A DNA stretch of 18,452 bases. It comes from Acidobacteriota bacterium. GTDB taxonomy: Bacteria; Acidobacteriota; Polarisedimenticolia; J045. Position 1 is the first letter of the stretch; each line of letters starts with the position of its first letter. Positions 17,624 through 18,452 of this stretch are shown piece by piece. The notes under the pieces were generated by a model. It was not told where the DNA came from and made no database searches. It saw only the letters and a program-made list of their open reading frames with translations. Location of the stretch: positions 1 through 18,452 of the forward strand of contig JAJRXN010000236.1 in NCBI GenBank assembly GCA_024276295.1, in the 5' to 3' direction. The position numbers and the translations under genes were made by a program.

Positions 17624-18452
17624 ATGCCTGCGCGCCGCGCCCGGATCTGGAGCCTCTGCAGCGCGCAGGATGCCGAGCTGTTCCTGGCGCCGATCGGTCC
17701 TCCCGGAGTCCGGGAACCGCTGCCGCTGCCCTGCCTCGGCGTGCGATTCTCGCCCGGCCTCGGCTCGCCGCCCCTCGAACCGGCGGCACCGCCGGGCGTG
17801 CTCGTCCTCGCCGGCGCGCGGGAGACCGCCCTGCTCGGCCCGGCCCCGCGGCTGCGGGAGACCGGCCACCGCTGGGACTGTCCCGAGGGGAGCGACCTGG
17901 TCGAGGCCCTCGACCGGTTCGAGCGTCGCGACGCCCGGATCCGGTTCGCCGACGACGTCGCCTGGCCGCTCGGGAGCCGCACGCGGGTGATGGGGATCCT
18001 CAACGTCACGCCCGACTCGTTTTCCGACGGCGGGCGCTACGCCGATCCGCGCGCCGCGCTCGACCACGCTCTGCGCCTGGCCGGCGAGGGAGCCGATCTG
18101 ATCGACGTCGGCGGCGAGTCGACCCGCCCGGGAGCGGAGCCGGTCCACGCCGCCGAGGAGGCCGCCCGGGTCGTCCCGGTGATCCGCGCGGTGCGCGAGC
18201 ACCTGCCCCGCGTCCGGATCTCGGTCGACACCCGGCGGGCGGACGTCGCCCGCCGGGCGCTCGAGGCGGGCGCGGACGTGGTCAACGACGTCTCGGCGCT
18301 CGGCGACCCGGAGATGGCGGCCGTCGTCGCCGAGGCGGGCTGTCCGGTGGTGCTGATGCACATGCGGGGCGATCCGCGCACGATGCAGCGGCAGACCCGG
18401 TACGAGGACCTGCTGGGCGAGATTCTCGATTTTCTCGCCGCGAGGGCCGACG
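17624..18452 (+). CDS. folP: Dihydropteroate synthase, N-extended, 3' end outside window
   Basis: FolP joins p-aminobenzoate to dihydropterin pyrophosphate in folate synthesis and is the sulfonamide target. The 276 residues visible include the pterin-binding signature MGILNVTPDSFSDGG at 123-137. They also include LIDVGGESTRPGAEPV, ISVDTRRADVARRALEAGAD, VVNDVSALGDPEM and VVLMHMRGDPRTMQ, which are the successive strands and loops of the TIM barrel. The frame is still open at base 18452. The first roughly 120 residues are an extension absent from E. coli FolP. It is rich in Pro, Leu and Gly and ends in a helical segment (DLVEALDRFERRDARI). Some other bacterial FolP proteins also carry N-terminal extensions of this size. 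The ATG lies 11 bases after the ftsH stop and has only a weak ribosome site, so translational coupling is likely. Confidence 0.93.
   Translation, partial: MPARRARIWSLCSAQDAELFLAPIGPPGVREPLPLPCLGVRFSPGLGSPPLEPAAPPGVLVLAGARETALLGPAPRLRETGHRWDCPEGSDLVEALDRFERRDARIRFADDVAWPLGSRTRVMGILNVTPDSFSDGGRYADPRAALDHALRLAGEGADLIDVGGESTRPGAEPVHAAEEAARVVPVIRAVREHLPRVRISVDTRRADVARRALEAGADVVNDVSALGDPEMAAVVAEAGCPVVLMHMRGDPRTMQRQTRYEDLLGEILDFLAARAD

Overview
This window comes from a high-GC (roughly 70 %) Gram-negative-type (diderm) bacterium. The cell type is suggested by a type IV pilus retraction ATPase, a lipoprotein signal peptide and a secreted lytic transglycosylase. The large secreted subtilase carries a Cys/Asp-rich insert and fibronectin-like repeats of a style I associate with Acidobacteriota (Thermoanaerobaculia-like) and Myxococcota-like lineages. 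That placement is an impression and was not tested. No mobile element, CRISPR array, phage gene or obvious horizontal-transfer scar is visible. Long open frames opposite the real genes are GC-driven shadows.

Left part, minus strand (1-5511). The order of transcription is pilT, recX, alaS, then a small SLT-type lytic transglycosylase. Gaps are about 50 bp, with a 14-bp recX/alaS overlap, so this is probably one operon. A plausible intrinsic terminator lies at 396-417. It is followed at once by a good sigma70-like promoter (364-391) for the next minus-strand gene, a lipoprotein whose first 41 residues lie at 1-124. The roughly 230-nt leader between that promoter and the lipoprotein start can fold into four successive hairpins and is the best candidate here for an undescribed cis-acting RNA.

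Middle part, plus strand (5512-13792). A short divergent intergenic region with palindromes separates pilT from a 1933-residue secreted S8 protease. The protease has a propeptide, a catalytic domain with an 8-Cys insert, and about 1200 residues of beta-sandwich and fibronectin-like modules. A membrane-bound hybrid sensor kinase follows 72 bp later. It keeps its phospho-accepting His and a canonical last receiver, but its ATP-binding domain and first receiver look degenerate.

Right part, plus strand (13848-18452). A strong tRNA-type promoter drives a CAU-anticodon tRNA (most likely elongator Met), and then tilS, hpt, ftsH and folP follow. tilS and hpt overlap by 4 bp, and ftsH and folP are 11 bp apart. 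This is the widely conserved tilS-hpt-ftsH-folP order, joining tRNA modification, purine salvage, membrane proteolysis and folate synthesis. folP runs off the window end and has a roughly 120-residue N-terminal extension before the pterin-synthase barrel. A second promoter probably lies just before ftsH.

Most of the content is housekeeping. The items worth a second look are the structured lipoprotein leader, the degenerate hybrid kinase, the Cys-rich protease insert, the diverged Hpt loop and the recX-alaS cluster that has pilT where recA is usual.
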